Origin: Heterostelium album PN500 | Lineage: Eukaryota > Evosea > Eumycetozoa > Acytosteliales > Acytosteliaceae | DNA: 55,940 nucleotides | Reading direction: 5' to 3' | Assembly: GCF_000004825.1 (NCBI RefSeq) | Contig: NW_008805103.1 | Span: forward strand, 1-55,940 | In this document: in pieces, positions 10,584 through 21,838 of the stretch | How the letters are laid out: every line of letters starts with the position of its first letter | How positions within the stretch are numbered: the first letter of the stretch is position 1 | The notes under the pieces: model-generated | Database searches by the model: none | What the model saw: the letters and a program-made list of their open reading frames with translations, nothing else | What the model was told of the DNA's origin: nothing | Program-made: the position numbers and the translations under genes

Positions 10584-12122
10584 TTATTGTAACTTTTCTT
10601 TAATTGTATTTAAGAAAGATTGAATATTGGATTGTGGTACAATCATAATTAAACCTTTTCTGTTCATACTGCATTCTAAAGTCCATCTGGCACCGTTTCC
10701 GTATTCGTAGGGAATGTCGAATGTACTCCATGCTGATGCGTATTGTCTGAGGTATTCATCCTCTGGCTTTAAGTAATAGAGATCACCTTGTTTGAGCTCT
10801 GAAGAAGTTGATGTTTCTTTTTTTCACTTTGATTTGTTTTTTGAAGTTTCTTTGGTTGTTGTTCTGGCATCTTTCTCTGCTGTTTCAATTTGTTTGCTTC
10901 TTTCTCATCGATTACTTCATCTGTCGATTCTCCACTGACAACTCCAAACGTTGTCAAGAATAAATAGTTATTGAATTTGAATTCATTAATTTTAGATTCC
11001 TTGATTATCAAATTGTTAATAACAATGTTTTAATGTAATTAATAAAGAGTTTAAGGATACATTACAACTAATAATTCTAAATCCCAATGTAAGAATTGAT
11101 GTAACGGTTGTACAAGTTGAGGTGGTATATTGAGGAATCGTTCGCTAAAGAACAAACCTAATTGATTCTTTTTGGAGTTTGAGAGTAGATCACCAAGTAT
11201 AGCCGACATTTGCTTGTGCTTAGGGAATTGTTTGGCATCGATATATTGTGATTCTGGTTGTTTAGACTTGAGCTCTAGGTATTCTGTGTAACCTTGAATG
11301 GCATCACTCGATTTATAACTGTTGTGATTTAAAACCGATGCGAATCCATATGGGTCATCATTGTGTTCCACACGAATGGCACGACCAAAGTTTGATTGCT
11401 TACATTGCTCCAATATTAAATCTGTAATTTCACCTGCACTAAACTTGGTGTCCGATGTCCATGGTACCAACTTGGTCATCATATTCTTTATTGAATGATA
11501 ATCATTATCTTGAACTGTTGAAATATCAAATTCTACATTAATCTATTATTATAAAAAGAGTTGGGTATTGTTTAAAAATTAGTAGCTATTAGAGGCATAG
11601 ATTCGAATTAAAACATACTTCGTTAAAATCATCTGAATCATCATCGTCATCACTTGTATTCTCAGAATCATCTTCATATTCATCTTCACTGTTACTATCT
11701 TCACTATATTGTATATTATAAATGTTTTCATCACTATCGCTGTCACTATCAACTTGCTCTTGTACTGGTTTCTTTCTTTTCTTATTTTCTACTATCTTTT
11801 CATTTGATTTTTGTGTATTGTTAGTTGTTTTGGTAGATGTTTTTGTTGCTTTACTAGTTTCTTTGATTGATTGATTTATATTCTTTTCTTTTTTGGCAAT
11901 TGGTTTGTTTGTTGTTGTAGTAGTAGTGGTTTTAGGTTTTGTAGATGCTGATGCTGCTGTTGTTGATGATGTTGTTGTCTTTTTCAATTCTTGTGTTTGT
12001 TTTCTTTCAGTAGGTTTTTCTTTAGTTGTAACTTTCTTCTTTTCATTTAAAACATTGCTCTTTTTCTCAACAACTTGCTTTTCTTTATTGTTTGGTTTAT
12101 TCTTTGTTGACATTGTTAACAA
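10584..12122 (-). CDS. BCCIP/Bcp1 homologue, 3 exons, with a -1 frameshift
   Basis: Exons 11619-12122, 11066-11542 and 10584-10999. The N-terminal third is a low-complexity Lys/Thr-rich region followed by an acidic Ser/Asp/Glu stretch (DSDSDSDENIYNIQYSEDSN). The conserved BCCIP fold then begins (NVEFDISTVQDNDYHSIKN) and includes FSERFLNIPPQLVQPLHQF and the C-terminal QGDLYYLKPEDEYLRQYASA. Relatives bind p21 and BRCA2 in animals and act as a chaperone and export factor for ribosomal protein uL14 in yeast, in the nucleus. Exon 3 is one base short in an A7 run (818-824 of the 10-kb block, 10818-10824): upstream reads in one frame and the conserved C-terminus in another. The run contains A AAA AAG in the 0 frame, so a -1 slip would restore the frame. 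A second in-frame ATG lies at 12113. Confidence 0.85.
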
Positions 12123-12321
12123 TTTGGATTATTAAAAATAAAGATTTACTTTCGTTCGTTTTTTGTTTGGATGTGATTTATTCTCTTGAGAAACAAAAAA
12201 AAAAGTTAATTTTGTGCTTTTCATTTTTTATAAAAAAAATTTCATTGTTACTCTATTTTCGAAAGAAAAATGAAAATCACTTACATCTTTCGATGAACCA
12301 TTTCATTTCGGGGAGATCTAT

Positions 12322-12600
12322 TCAATCATCCTCCGGGTTGTCCTTTTTGAATGGACACAATAAAGTTGGACGGGCTTTACCTTTTAAATATGCTTCGGCA
12401 ATAGTAACGATATTCAAACAGGCATTGAAATCACGGTTGATGTAATACTTTGTCTCTCCATCCAAATAGTATTTGATAACATAAGAATTAGGATCATCCG
12501 GAGGAGCTTTGACTTTGGCGGCTTTATACACTTCTTTTCGTTTGGCATCTGACTTTTCTTTAACATGTGTAAAAAAAAATTAAACAATTTATAAAATTTT
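12322..12600 (-). pseudogene. Fanzor/TnpB-like C-terminal fragment
   Basis: The ORF at 12322-12531 plus an in-frame stretch just upstream (beginning HVKEKSDAKRKEVYKAAKVK) ends in YYINRDFNACLNIVTIAEAY and a short charged tail. The NRDFNAxLNI block matches the last RuvC-like aspartate motif (RD followed by NAxxNI) found at the C-terminus of IS605-type TnpB and its eukaryotic relatives, the Fanzor proteins, which occur in transposons of several protists. The zinc-ribbon cysteines expected before this motif and all upstream catalytic motifs are absent: a poly-T/AT stretch replaces them at about 12570-12640. It is therefore a dead fragment. It lies between the BCCIP homologue and the V-ATPase paralogue. 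Confidence 0.55.
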
Positions 12601-12738
12601 TTTGTATTCCACTGAGATTTTCTTCTATTAGATATAATTCAAATATCAACTTGGTTCACAGGGTGTCAAACAAACAACCAATACCTGCTAAAAATTTATA
12701 TTTTATTTAAATTTTGAAATGGTTTATCAATAATTTGG

Positions 12739-15427
12739 TTATTCTTCATCTTCACCAATTAGAATGTCATTATAAGAGAATGGTTTGAACAAAACACCAG
12801 TTCCTGCAAAAAACTATTATTAAATAATAATCAAAAATGTTAGTAATCTATGAATACTCTTTGAAATCAAATAACTCTTATTACCTTATTATTGAACTCT
12901 ACCCAATGTAAACTAGTTTGTAGATTAAAACGGTTAGTAATCTATCAATAACTCTTTTAAAACAAATTAATTACTTACCGAAGTGCATGAAGGAATGCGG
13001 ATAGTGTTTCCATCATAAGTAAAACTCCTATAGTAGCACCCAACCATGCGCCAAATGCGATGAATGCCAAGAACGGACCAGAGTAGATACCAGCTGTTAG
13101 AATACGATTCCAGAATACAGTGGACAACTCAGAGTGAGCAAGTGAGAGTGCCCATAAACGAAGATAGGAAGCTGTGTTGGAGATAGCACCAAGTACAAAC
13201 TCAATGGTATGGATTACTTGATGAACGAATACATCACTCATTTCAAAGCGATCACCATGGTGTCCATCGGCTTCGAGTGCCTCCTCTTCAAACTCTCCTG
13301 CTTCTTCTTCACCACTTTCACCGCCACCACCACCTTGTAAGTGGTATCCATGGGACTTTGCTTCCATCTCCTTCTCGTAGAGCTTTTTCATGAGAAGCGG
13401 TTTGGGGATGAGCATAACAGGAACGGATATGAATGCTAGAATCAAGAGAATGGTCTGCACACCTTGCTGTCCAGAGTAGATAGGCGTTTTGATGGATCCT
13501 GGCGACAAGAACATATCGATAATGGTTGGGAGAATATAGTCATCGTATGGAGATCCCCACTTTAGCAGGATCAAGAAGCACATATATCCAAAGATGGACC
13601 AGAGGAAGACTACTTGAGGAATGAATTGAGTAAAGATGTTGATCCATTTCATTGGACCTTTCATGTTCAAGTAGTTCATCAGTGAAAAGACAATACCAAC
13701 AGTCATTTGAATGACACCAAACAACACGGATATCTTCATTTTGAAGGAATTATAGTATTCCAGTTCGTTGGGTGCACCTTTCCAGACTGGATCCACTCCG
13801 AATGGATATGTTTGATTCTGGAAAACCATGTGTTTTCCATTTTGCTTCCAGCTTGTTCCAAAGATGTCCATCGGAATTGCAAAACACTCATTGTAGATGA
13901 AACCGACATAAATAGAAAAGAGCCCCATCAAGAAGAGTACATATCGACCATCGAAAGGCATTTGAACGAGTTCATTCAATTTCTTTCCACTGAGATTCTT
14001 TTCCATCTTTATAAAGGCGACTGCAACGGCAAGTAGCATCAGTCCGTGACCGACATCACCAAACATCAGCGCAAACAAGAACGGGAATGTGATGATGGTC
14101 ATCACAGCTGGATTGACTTCACGGTACTTTGCAACACCATAGGCATTAACTATCTGTTGGAATGCCGACACATACTTGTTGGTTTCGAAATGAGTTGGTG
14201 GTTCTTCGTTGGGACGAATCACACTGAGAACAGACGGCACCATGACACCACTCTTTGTAGTTCCAGCACGTAGCGCAACTTGGATCTCTTCGATTCCGGT
14301 CTTTGGACACCAACCTCTGCCAATCAAACACTTCCTACCTACATCATAATCAAACTTGTTCATCGAATGGTAAATCGATTTCTCCTTTAGAACCTTTCTC
14401 TTCCAGCCTACGATCTTCTCGACAATATTGATAAGCAACTGTTTTCTGTGCTCTCTTGATCTCTCGATTACAATATTCAAATCCATAATTCTTCCCATGA
14501 TCTTTTCTAATAATCTCGTACGACCATAAGATGAATCTGGACACTCATATAGATTTGCTTCAAACGATAAACAAATCTTTTTAATTTTATCTTCTAATCT
14601 TTCACCTTGAAAGAATACAATAAATACTGTTTTATTAACTTCATCACCCTTTTTATATATTAATAAATAAATAGATTTAATTTAAAGTTTGTTTTTTTTT
14701 TTTTCTTTTTACATACAGTTTTTGGATCAATGATTGGTTCATCAATGATTGAATCTTTTGAAAAGTTATTTCCTCTTGTTGCTCTCCACAATACCCTTTG
14801 GAATTGTGGAATTCTATCGGTATTCATAACACCTGTTACAAAACTTAGTTTTACACCTTGCTTTTGGACTTCGACTAGTGTGTCCTCTTGGAGTAGTGGA
14901 CTCTTGGCAGAGTGATCTTTTCTCTCAGAGTCATCGTTAAGGTTTTGCTCCTGGAAAAATATGGCATCTTTGGTCAAGACATGCTGGATCTCTATCAATT
15001 CGTTGTAGTTTCTCTGTAGTGACTCTGCATTGATATTGATCTGTTTCAATTCGTTTTCTAGCTCTTCGAGACGAGTTTCCAATTCGTTGAAACCCAAGTC
15101 CATCTCGGTCATTTGCAGCACATCGTAACTGAATAGGTCGACACCACTGTACATGTTTCTCTCGAGTATTGCGGCAAGCTTCTTGTCCTTGAAGATCTCA
15201 TTTTCGAGAAAGTTTATCTTTCTCTCCATGTTTACACATCGATTGACCTCATTGACAAAATAACGCTGAAACATACTGACATGTGGATTCTGGTCTACAA
15301 ACTCTATAATTCCAAGTCGTCCCAATTCATCTATTGTTGGATGAGCTGCTTCTATCTGAATAAACAATTGCACCATCTGCATTGGAGTTGATCTCCACAG
15401 AGGTGTATGAATATATTCCATAGACAA
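12739..15427 (-). CDS. V-type proton ATPase subunit a, divergent paralogue, 4 exons
   Basis: Exons 14717-15427, 12979-14648, 12885-12912 (28 nt) and 12739-12813, giving 827 aa, or 825 if the second Met (MEYIHTPLWRS) is used. This is the integral-membrane a (about 100 kDa) subunit that carries protons through V0 in endolysosomal or contractile-vacuole membranes. The cytosolic N-terminal half is followed by about eight membrane helices. Conserved segments include FGDVGHGLMLL, IYVGFIYNECFAIPMDIFG and ASYLRLWALSLAHSELSTVF, the last holding the essential arginine of the proton path. The loop before the last helices has an unusual Gly/Glu-rich insert (HLQGGGGGESGEEEAGEFEE). It is a paralogue of the gene at 35702-38328, with identical positions of the last two introns. 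The start MSMEYI is chosen by homology to the paralogue. Confidence 0.95.
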
Positions 15428-16001
15428 ATTTCTTTTCTAATTTTCAACAACAAACTAATATATAAAAATAAAAATAAAATACTAAAAAAAAAAAAAAATT
15501 TATATATTTATAAAGATATCTTTATCTTGATGAAATAAAAGAAAAAGGTTGATAACAAATATATTGGTAGTATGAATTGATTTTGTTTACAATAAAAAAA
15601 TTTTTTAAACCAACCAGGTTGAGTTATATATTAAAATTTTAATAATTAAATTTAAAATAAATTTGTGTGTGTGAAAAGAGGTGGCGAGTTTTGGTGTGAA
15701 AGTGGGGGAAAAAAAAAGAAAAAAATAAAATTAAATGAAAATTAAACAAAATTAAATAAACATAACAGTGAAGTTGCAAAAGATTCAAAGTGAGGTTTCG
15801 TCAAAGAACTTTAACAGCTTCAATGATAAATGAAAATAGAGAAAAATAATATCTTTTATTGTTATACAACTTTTGAATCGCGAATTAACTTGTTTCATTG
15901 TTTATTTTTTTATTTTATTTTTTAAATTTTTGCATGATACCGCCAACAAGGAATATCTCGATTAATTAGTAGTTTTGTGTAATAACAAATAAATTTATTT
16001 A
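15428..16001. other. Divergent intergenic region
   Basis: A spacer between the minus-strand V-ATPase paralogue and the plus-strand membrane protein. Poly(A) and poly(T) tracts typical of dictyostelid promoters (for example A13 near 15484 and T-runs near 15905). No specific site recognised. Confidence 0.6.
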
Positions 16002-16982
16002 ATGTATAAAATAACTATAATAACAGCATTATTTTTATTGTCAACGGCATATCTGCTCACAAAGAGACATCTTCAAAAGAGTATCTGTAAAACACAATAT
16101 CTAATATTAGTGTTGCGGTTGCTTATTACATTTGTATTTTTCTTTTATGTAGATCGCAATGACATCATGGGAAGTATTCATCTCTATCAACGATACTCTC
16201 TGATTTCATTTCTTTCGACCATAGCAATACTATTATCGATTTACAATATCACTGGATTAGAATATAAATCTTCAACCAACAACATCAATGCAAATAATAT
16301 TAAATCGAATCATTTAATAAACAATACAAGTACATCAACTTCCAACATCAAGGAAGAAAGTGAAAATAATAATAATATAAATTCTCATGCAACGACAACA
16401 CAAAACAATGTAAGTTTACAAGCTCAAATAAGACAGATCTTCTCTGGCAAAAGAGTAGTATTCGCCGAATTGTTGGCTCTTGTTTGGGTCTACAGTGTAT
16501 TATTACTTTTGGTACCTTTAGACTCAACAACAACAACAACAACAACAACTTCAGATAAAGATCTGAGTATTCGTAAGAGAGTTATCTATGGTTTACTCTC
16601 GGTCACTTCTTTCGGATACTTGATGCTTAATGTTAGAATGAGAACAGCAAATCTGAGAGTACCGCCCCACAAGTTTGACCAATGGGTCATTCAGCTGCTT
16701 ACACGCTCCATAGATCATCTCATCCATATTTCATCGATACTCTACTGCGCTCTCACATTAATGGTCGTTCTCAATCGGACATCCAACTCTATACCATATA
16801 GTTACAACTACATTTTCATCTACCTGCTCGAAGTCATCTCTAACAGCTCTTTTTGTATTTACCAATTAAAGATTATCACACAGTTGGCTACCGGATCAGA
16901 GAGCACTCCTTCACACAAACAGTTTCCAAGCTTCAAAACTGCGCCTCCTTCACCTTCTCTCCTAAAGAAAAAACAAAATTAA
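16002..16982 (+). CDS. Multipass membrane protein, 326 aa, unknown family
   Basis: A single-exon ORF beginning MYKITIITALFLLSTAYLL. About seven hydrophobic segments are visible: near residues 4-20, 30-52, 66-84, 150-172, 195-213, 236-258 and 270-290. An Asn/Ser/Thr-rich loop lies between the third and fourth, and a Thr9 tract just after the fourth. The C-terminal tail is Pro/Ser-rich and ends KKKQN. The organisation is that of a polytopic membrane protein with variable low-complexity loops. No catalytic or receptor motif is recognised. The length and codon use look genuine, and the C-terminal half is rich in Arg and Trp, which chance AT-rich ORFs are not. Confidence 0.7.
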   Translation: MYKITIITALFLLSTAYLLTKRHLQKSICKTQYLILVLRLLITFVFFFYVDRNDIMGSIHLYQRYSLISFLSTIAILLSIYNITGLEYKSSTNNINANNIKSNHLINNTSTSTSNIKEESENNNNINSHATTTQNNVSLQAQIRQIFSGKRVVFAELLALVWVYSVLLLLVPLDSTTTTTTTTSDKDLSIRKRVIYGLLSVTSFGYLMLNVRMRTANLRVPPHKFDQWVIQLLTRSIDHLIHISSILYCALTLMVVLNRTSNSIPYSYNYIFIYLLEVISNSSFCIYQLKIITQLATGSESTPSHKQFPSFKTAPPSPSLLKKKQN

Positions 16983-17499
16983 ACATTATAATAAAGAAAT
17001 ATTATGCCATTATAAGCTTGAAATTAATTTGTTCATATTCATATATTTTTAATTTGATTTTGTTATTAAATATCAAAACAATTGAAAAGATCATCTATAA
17101 TATTTAAATCGTTTGACGTTGTGAATCTGATACCAATCAAAATAAATTCTTCATGGATGGGTCAAATCTTTCACGGGGTGTTAACTCAATACTAATTCGA
17201 CGTAGGGCTCATTTTTTCCTTTTTTTTTAAATGGTCGATTATTCAATTTTTATTATTACATTATTTATTTTATTACCTTAATTCATTTGTGCTACTTAAC
17301 TTGCTGCTTCACTACGATTAGTAGCTCTTGTACAGAACCCAACTTAGTTGGCCTCGCTTTTAGTAAGAAACTCACGCTATTGCTTGACCTCATCTTATTA
17401 AGAGTAATGTGCTATCGATCAGAAATGCAACAACATGTTAAGCCTAGCAAAAGTGATTTAGGATCTACTTAACCAGATATTTAGTTTATAATATGAATT
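16983..17499. other. Intergenic region with a GC-richer island
   Basis: The first 300 bases are AT-rich. From about 17287 to 17470 the base composition shifts to roughly twice the local G+C. On the minus strand this island is open for about 35 codons (peptide KMRSSNSVSFLLKARP, then TKLGSVQELLIVVKQQVK and a stop), using AGG and GCG codons that the neighbours avoid. It could be an imported or transposon fragment, or a structured RNA. I cannot assign it. Confidence 0.45.
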
Positions 17500-19060
17500 A
17501 ATAGACAACAATTCTGATCAATCTAAATTAGATAAACCAGTATCCAAAAAATCAACAGATAATCCATTTACATATTATTCAAATAAGTTTAATATCAACC
17601 CACGTTGGGTTTCAATTAGCATAATCATACCAAAAAGTTCCAAAATTTTCTTTAATTGTATTGTAAGTCATACATAGTTTGTAATAACTATAAATAATAA
17701 TTAAATTAGTCAATCTAATAATTAAAATTTAACTTTTCTATAGAAAAGACCTATCGACCAAATTGACAGTTTGAAATTAACCAATCTTTGTGAACAACTC
17801 ATCAACAGCCTTGCTTTCCCAGCAATAACAACAAATTACAAATATACAATCACCTTCTCAATCATCTACACTATCCTCTTCATCACATTACACTCATCGA
17901 ATAACTATATAGTCAGAGCACCACCCAGTAAATAACTTATATAAATATATATTAACATTATCTAATGATATTCATTATTATTATTATCGTCAACAATAGT
18001 AGAACCAATCTCGGCACTTCTCAAAAATAATACCACTAGTGGTACAATATATCATCGCTTTATCCGATATTAGCAGAAGCCAGGAAGTTATCATCAGTTC
18101 AGCTCAATTATCAACACAACAAAACAACAACCAAATCAATATCAATTCAATTTCTTTTGTTAATAATAATATAGATAAGATCAATGACCTTCAGACCAAG
18201 CTCAATCAGTCAGAGACTAACATCAATGACCTTAAAACCAAGCTCAACCAGTCAGAGACTAACGCCAATGACCTTCAGACCAAGCTCAACCAGTCAGAGA
18301 TTGAGATCAATCGATTACAATCAATTATTATGGATATGGTGCAACATTATATAGATAAGAGAGAACAATCTGACCGGGGCCCCTAGAGGAATACAAGATG
18401 AAATGTAGATTATTAGAATGTGAAATTGCCAATCACCAAAAGACTCTCGATGTATACCGTACCGATTATGACCAATTAAAAAAAATGATCGAAACAGAAG
18501 AGCTCTATCATCGAAAACACCAAGCAAATAAGCAGATGTTCGATAACCTCATCGATAAACAATCATTTGATGGTTTTATAAGAGATAAGCTACTGGTTGA
18601 CAGGACTTCGAAATCTAGTGACCCAATTGTTCAAGCGATAAACAATTTGTTTAATTTTGGAAAATCAAACGAATTAAAGTCTACATGGCTCATTCCTCTA
18701 GGTGTCGTAGGAGAAGAAACAGTGAAACAAATAGCCTACCAAATCTTTCCGAGAAACTCCTCTGTACCACCTTGCATAGTGGAAAGCAGTAAGTGGAAAT
18801 CCGGCATAGAGCCTCCCTGATGTACAGAAACTTTTTTGTCTCTTTGCTTGGCGCAATCAAAACTTCAAAATCAACTTATACCCAACTTCTTCAACGATAC
18901 CTAAAGAACTCTACACCAACCTCTCTAAATGATGGCAATTCAAAGAGTCAATCCACATGAACTGATGATACCGCTCCAATCCACATCCAACAGTGATGCC
19001 ACCCCAAAGAAAAGAGGCAGACCTCCAAAGAGTAAACCCACACCCGTCAATGAGGGATAA
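17500..19060 (+). pseudogene. Decayed coiled-coil/AT-hook protein gene
   Basis: Coding-like sequence can be followed across the locus but only by changing frame. An exon at about 17501-17662 (ending IIIPKSSKIFFNCI at a GTAAGT donor) joins one from 17743 that starts KRPIDQIDSLKLTNLCEQLI. A third from about 18002 shifts frame near 18035 into a coiled coil with three to four copies of a 14-residue unit (INDLQTKLNQSETN). A further shift near 18383 leads into EYKMKCRLLECEIANHQKTL and on to 18820. After that come YRNFFVSLLGAIKTSKSTYT, a stop at 18958-18960, and a C-terminal AT-hook (ATPKKRGRPPKSKPTPVNEG) ending at 19060. At least three frameshifts or stops argue for a pseudogene. The intact ancestor was probably a DNA-binding coiled-coil protein. 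Family unknown; a transposon-encoded origin is possible. Confidence 0.6.
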
Positions 19061-19567
19061 AGGATGAAAATAAATTTTTAATTAAATTTTAATTGTTTTT
19101 TTTCCCCCTTGCAAAATCTGAAAAAAAATTTCAAATTAAAATAACAATTTGTGGGGTCATTTGAATAGTTTTCAATTAGGCACCCAACATTGCTTCCCAA
19201 AATAATCACAGATTTTTTTTTCTTTTAAACTTTTTTAAAAAAATTACAAAAATGCGGAGTGAGAATATGGGGAGTGTATGATCATTCAAGAGATTCGATA
19301 AATAGCCGACTGATCTATCCTGACATCAATTCCAAAAATTAATGATTTAATTTATTTTTAAATTTTGCAGAATTTGATAATGTTTCAAATGATATCTATC
19401 AACATCAAAATAAAATACATATTTTTTAAAAATATTTTTCAATTTTTTTTTACAATGATTTAAATCTAATAAAGTGTATATTTTTAAACCGAATAGCAAT
19501 AATAAACAAAACAAAGTAATAAATAAAAAAAGTTGGAAAAAAAAAAAAAAAAAAAAAAAACTTAAAA
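19061..19567. other. Intergenic, AT-rich
   Basis: Spacer and promoter region of the frizzled-like receptor. Ends in a 24-base poly(A) run at about 19537-19560, immediately before the start codon at 19568, as is common at dictyostelid translation starts. Confidence 0.6.
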
Positions 19568-21693
19568 ATGAAGTTAAAAATATCATTATTATTATTATTG
19601 TTTTCCATCTGTTGCAATTGTTTCGATTTCAATGGCAGATGTGAATATATTGACCCTAAATCACCTTGTAATGGTAAATATAAATTATACTGGAATTTAA
19701 CATGACCTGGCTAAGATTTACTTTATTTTCATATCAAGGTACAATTCCAAAAGATACACAAATTTACTTGAATAGTAGTCAGACACAAGAACAATTGAGT
19801 CAATATGCACTCGAATCTTTAAACGGTATCAAATTGACAGCCAATGATGACTGTATAAAAAATGCATCAATAGTAATTTGTTCAATTGTAAGAAAACGAT
19901 TTTATAACTCTTCAATTCATTTTTTTTAACCATTTAAATATTTTATAGTTTTATAAACCTTGTAATTTATTTAATGAATCTTCTCTTAATGTAACATTTC
20001 CATCTTTGCCGTGCCAATCAATTTGTCAAAAAGCAGAGGTTGCTTGTGTAGATTTCCTATCACTATTTCCTATATCATGTAAAGATCAAACCGATGGTGT
20101 TCCTGATTTTCCAAATTCAACTACAACCTACCCTCTCACACCAACCTCCACACAAACCATAGACATCACATGTAACAATGCTTATGTATCAAATTCGAGT
20201 ATGTATAAACAACAAGTCATTAAAAAAAAATCATATTGTTAATAAATCCATTTTTTAGATTATACATTTTGTTTAGAACCATTGATTTATGTTGATGAAG
20301 AAATGGAAAAGGATCCACTATACTACACAGTCATTGGAAAGTGTGCTCTTCCATGTCCATTTGAAATATTCTCTGAATCCGCAGAGGATGCAATTTATTA
20401 TCTCCAAACAGTTTTAGTTTCCTTTAGTTTTGTTGGTTCAGTCTTTCTAATAGTTTTCTATGGAATATTACCTAATGAAATTATTATTAAATTTGAAATT
20501 ATTCTTTCATTTGCAATTTCAACTATATTTTTAGAAATATCATATTTCTTTGTAGTAAGTAGATCAAACTTTTATTTTAAAATATATCTCTATCTAACTT
20601 AATAATAGGATAAAAGAAAAGAAAACTTTTGTGATGGAAACCGATATATTAGATCAAAAGATGCTGTATGTGTATTCAATGGGTTATTCTTTCAATTTGG
20701 GGGTCTATCAATGATTTTCTGGTGGACTACTATTTGTTATGATTATTTCCTCTCTATTCGAATGGAAAAATTCAAACATTTCAAATATTTTAGAATTATC
20801 ATTTGGTCGGTCTCTATATTGTTTACTTTTATCCCACTCATTGGTAAACAATATGCTGCGACACCTGCCACTTCAGGATGTTGGATTAATGGTGATAATT
20901 CAGATACCTGGCAATATATCTTTTTCTTTGGTAAGTTAACAATATATTTATTGATATAGCTTCAATTATTAATTGATATTCCTATTTTAGTACCATCATG
21001 GATTTGTTTAATTCTTATTTTATTTTTTACTATTTATTCAATTACAAAGATTTACTCTATTTATAAGATTTTACATGATAAAAAAGTTATTATATATACA
21101 GTAAGTGGTCTAATTTATCTTTTTATTATTCAAAGTCTAATCAAACTTTATTATAGATTAAACAAATATTTGTAATGGTATGGGTACTTTTCAATTTTAG
21201 TTTTGTTACAGCATTCAAGTTTTATATTAGTGCCAAAAAGGATACCTATTTTGATGCAGTTAGGGATTGGGTACAATGTATTGCCAAAGATGGAGATGAC
21301 AATTGTCGTCTAAAAATTGATGACTATCAGTTTAGATTACTACAGATTATCACAACTTGTGATGCTGGAATCATTGGTTTTATTGCATTTGGTATTGAGC
21401 CAAGTAATCTCATTACACTAAGAACCTCAAGAATTGCAAGAAGATTATTTAACATGATCAATGTTTCTTTCAGTTCAGAAGATACCCTTTCCGATCCATC
21501 TAGTGCTGCTTCACAAAGAAAAAGTACAATCCAAATGAAAAAGACTTCCGGAAGCAGTATATTCCTTAGCAATAACAGTTCCTCCTCATCCTCGACAACA
21601 ATAACCACTACCGGCTCAGTTGTTAGCAATGAAACACTCACACCGTCACTCGAATCGGAACCATCCACGACAACGCCACCTCAACAACCATAA
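19568..21693 (+). CDS. Frizzled/smoothened-like receptor (fsl family), 7 exons
   Basis: Exons 19568-19673, 19739-19887, 19949-20198, 20259-20554, 20609-20930, 20991-21100 and 21157-21693, giving 589 aa with consistent phases. A signal peptide (MKLKISLLLLLLFSICCNC) is followed by a Cys-rich extracellular domain (PCNLFNESS, LPCQSICQKAEVACVDFLSL), then a seven-helix frizzled-type membrane region with FQFGGLSMIFWWTTICYDYF in the third helix, and a Ser/Thr-rich cytoplasmic tail of about 90 residues. These family-5 GPCRs are expanded in dictyostelids and act at the plasma membrane; the ligand is unknown. Tail serines suggest phosphorylation. No lesion was found. The start is supported by the signal peptide and the poly(A) leader. 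Confidence 0.9.
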
Positions 21694-21838
21694 AATACAA
21701 AAAAAACAACCCACTGATTCATTATTTTGTTACATTGAAATAAAATAAAATATTTATTTATTTAAAATTTTCGTAAATGATATAATTATAATAATATTTT
21801 TTTAACTCGCTATTCAATTGATTAAATATGTTAATCAG

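Noticed and set aside
10769-10830. 29-nt intron that would restore the BCCIP reading frame
   Set aside because: A GT...AG pair with the right phase exists, but 29 nt is far below the shortest introns seen in the window.
13141-13160. CCCATAA, resembling the dictyostelid ncRNA upstream element
   Set aside because: It lies within the V-ATPase coding exon, with no plausible RNA at the expected distance.
12739-15427. V-ATPase paralogue as an assembly duplicate of 35702-38328
   Set aside because: The two differ throughout in protein sequence, codon use and intron content, so they are real paralogues.
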